64,000 nt of DNA, taken from assembly GCA_900475325.1 (NCBI GenBank), contig LS483371.1, positions 1,302,001 to 1,366,000 on the forward strand. The letters run 5' to 3'. Made by a program: the position numbers and the translations under genes. Below are positions 63,186-64,000 of this stretch, one piece after another. The stretch comes from Paucimonas lemoignei. Lineage in GTDB: Bacteria; Pseudomonadota; Gammaproteobacteria; Pseudomonadales; Pseudomonadaceae. Position 1 is the first letter of the stretch. Each line of letters begins with the position of its first letter. The notes under the pieces were generated by a model. The model was given only the letters and a program-made list of their open reading frames with translations, was not told the DNA's origin and ran no database searches.

Positions 63186-64000
63186 ATGAAGATTCTGGTC
63201 ACCGGCGCAAGCGGCTTCATCGGCGGGCGCTTCGCGCGTTTTGCCCTGGAGCAGGGGTTCAGCGTTCGGGTCAATGGGCGTCGCGCTGCCGGGGTTGATC
63301 ATCTGGTACGACGTGGCGCCGAGTTCATTCAGGGGGATTTGATCGACGCAGATCTGGTCCGCGAGCTGTGCCGCGACGTCGACGCCGTGGTGCATTGCGC
63401 CGGGGCCGTGGGCGTGTGGGGGCGCAAGCAGGATTTTCTCCTGGGCAACGTGCAAGTCACCGAAAACGTGGTTGAAGCCTGCCTCAAGCAGCGGGTGCGC
63501 CGGCTGGTGCACTTGTCATCGCCTTCGATCTACTTCGACGGCCGCTCGCACCTGAACATCAAGGAAGACCAGGTGCCCAGGCGCTTCAATAATCACTACG
63601 CCGCCACCAAATACCTGGCCGAGCAAAAGGTGTTTGGCGCCCAGGAATTCGGCCTTGAAGTCATCGCCTTGCGTCCACGGTTCGTCACCGGCGCGGGCGA
63701 TACCAGCATCTTCCCGCGGCTGCTGACCATGCAGCGCAGGAAGCGCCTGTCGATCATCGGCAATGGCCTGAATAAAGTGGATTTCACCAGCATCGGCAAT
63801 CTCAATCAGGCCATGCTCAGTAGCCTGCTGGCGGGCAGTTCGGCATTGGGCAAGGCGTACAACATCAGCAACGGAGCGCCGGTGCCGGTGTGGGATGCGG
63901 TGAATTACGTGATGCGCCGCATGCAATTGCCACAGGTCACGCGTTATCGTTCCTATGGCCTGGGTTATACGGCGGCGGCGATCAATGAGGGCGCGTGCCT
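63186..64000 (+). CDS. NAD-dependent epimerase/dehydratase, truncated by the window end
   Basis: 271 codons are visible and the frame is open at the last base. It is an extended short-chain dehydrogenase: the nucleotide-binding loop TGASGFIGGRF is at residues 5-15. The catalytic serine region is LVHLSSPSIYF (about 108-118) and the YxxxK pair is in NHYAATKYLAEQK (Y138, K142). GAGDTSIFPRLL follows near 169. cggag lies seven bases upstream of the ATG. The substrate is unknown; 3-beta-hydroxysteroid-dehydrogenase-like or nucleotide-sugar enzymes have this shape. It matches the oxidoreductase next to argP in PAO1 order. Confidence 0.87.
   Translation, partial: MKILVTGASGFIGGRFARFALEQGFSVRVNGRRAAGVDHLVRRGAEFIQGDLIDADLVRELCRDVDAVVHCAGAVGVWGRKQDFLLGNVQVTENVVEACLKQRVRRLVHLSSPSIYFDGRSHLNIKEDQVPRRFNNHYAATKYLAEQKVFGAQEFGLEVIALRPRFVTGAGDTSIFPRLLTMQRRKRLSIIGNGLNKVDFTSIGNLNQAMLSSLLAGSSALGKAYNISNGAPVPVWDAVNYVMRRMQLPQVTRYRSYGLGYTAAAINEGAC

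Overview
The window is a roughly 60% GC chromosomal segment of a fluorescent Pseudomonas, probably of the P. fluorescens group. The evidence is the glucose-uptake and Entner-Doudoroff gene order (gts-oprB-mutarotase-hexR-zwf-pgl-eda), a cyoABCDE block, colRS with its methyltransferase/kinase operon, mexVW, bifA, sodB, argO/argP, and dense REP/REPIN repeats between genes. No rRNA, tRNA, IS element, prophage or CRISPR array was seen. Species cannot be fixed from the sequence alone.

Layout. 1-9.5 kb: glucose import (gtsB partial, gtsC, gtsD, oprB), a hexose-6-phosphate mutarotase, the repressor hexR, and divergently zwf-pgl-eda. Together they move glucose across both membranes and convert glucose-6-phosphate to pyruvate and glyceraldehyde-3-phosphate. 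9.5-13.7 kb: a 116-bp tandem REPIN duplication, a class V aminotransferase-like gene, two small DUF proteins and a Cache-GGDEF diguanylate cyclase. 13.9-20.4 kb (minus strand): an adaptor and RND pump followed by a CusRS-like two-component pair. 20.7-27.3 kb: a chaperone-usher fimbrial cluster (minor pilin-like protein, pilin, chaperone, usher, second chaperone, tip adhesin). 27.4-30.5 kb: small genes, a GNAT acetyltransferase and cheV behind a good sigma-28 promoter. 31.2-37.1 kb: dsbB and the cytochrome bo3 operon. 37.2-41.0 kb: colR-colS and the probable ColR target operon. 41.1-45.3 kb: mexVW.

45.6-57.8 kb: an iron-linked imelysin/di-heme/DUF1513 locus interrupted by a four-gene minus-strand cassette (49.4-55.8 kb). 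The cassette encodes a DUF4123 adaptor, a 1162-residue VasX-type type VI secretion effector, and two paralogous DUF6708 membrane proteins that I infer to be immunity proteins. There is no VgrG, Hcp or structural T6SS gene nearby. 58.0-64 kb: bifA, sodB, argO/argP and a truncated NAD-dependent epimerase. From 64 kb back to 37 kb the gene order follows the PAO1 order PA4361-PA4381 as I remember it, with the effector cassette as an extra block.

Most notable: the T6SS cassette splitting the iron locus, with an AT-rich 3' part of the toxin gene; a 90-bp REPIN lying in frame inside the signal-peptide region of the fimbrial adhesin; a second fimbrial chaperone lacking the usual subunit-anchoring lysine; stem-loops after three successive fimbrial genes; and candidate Fur, ColR, HexR and FliA sites.
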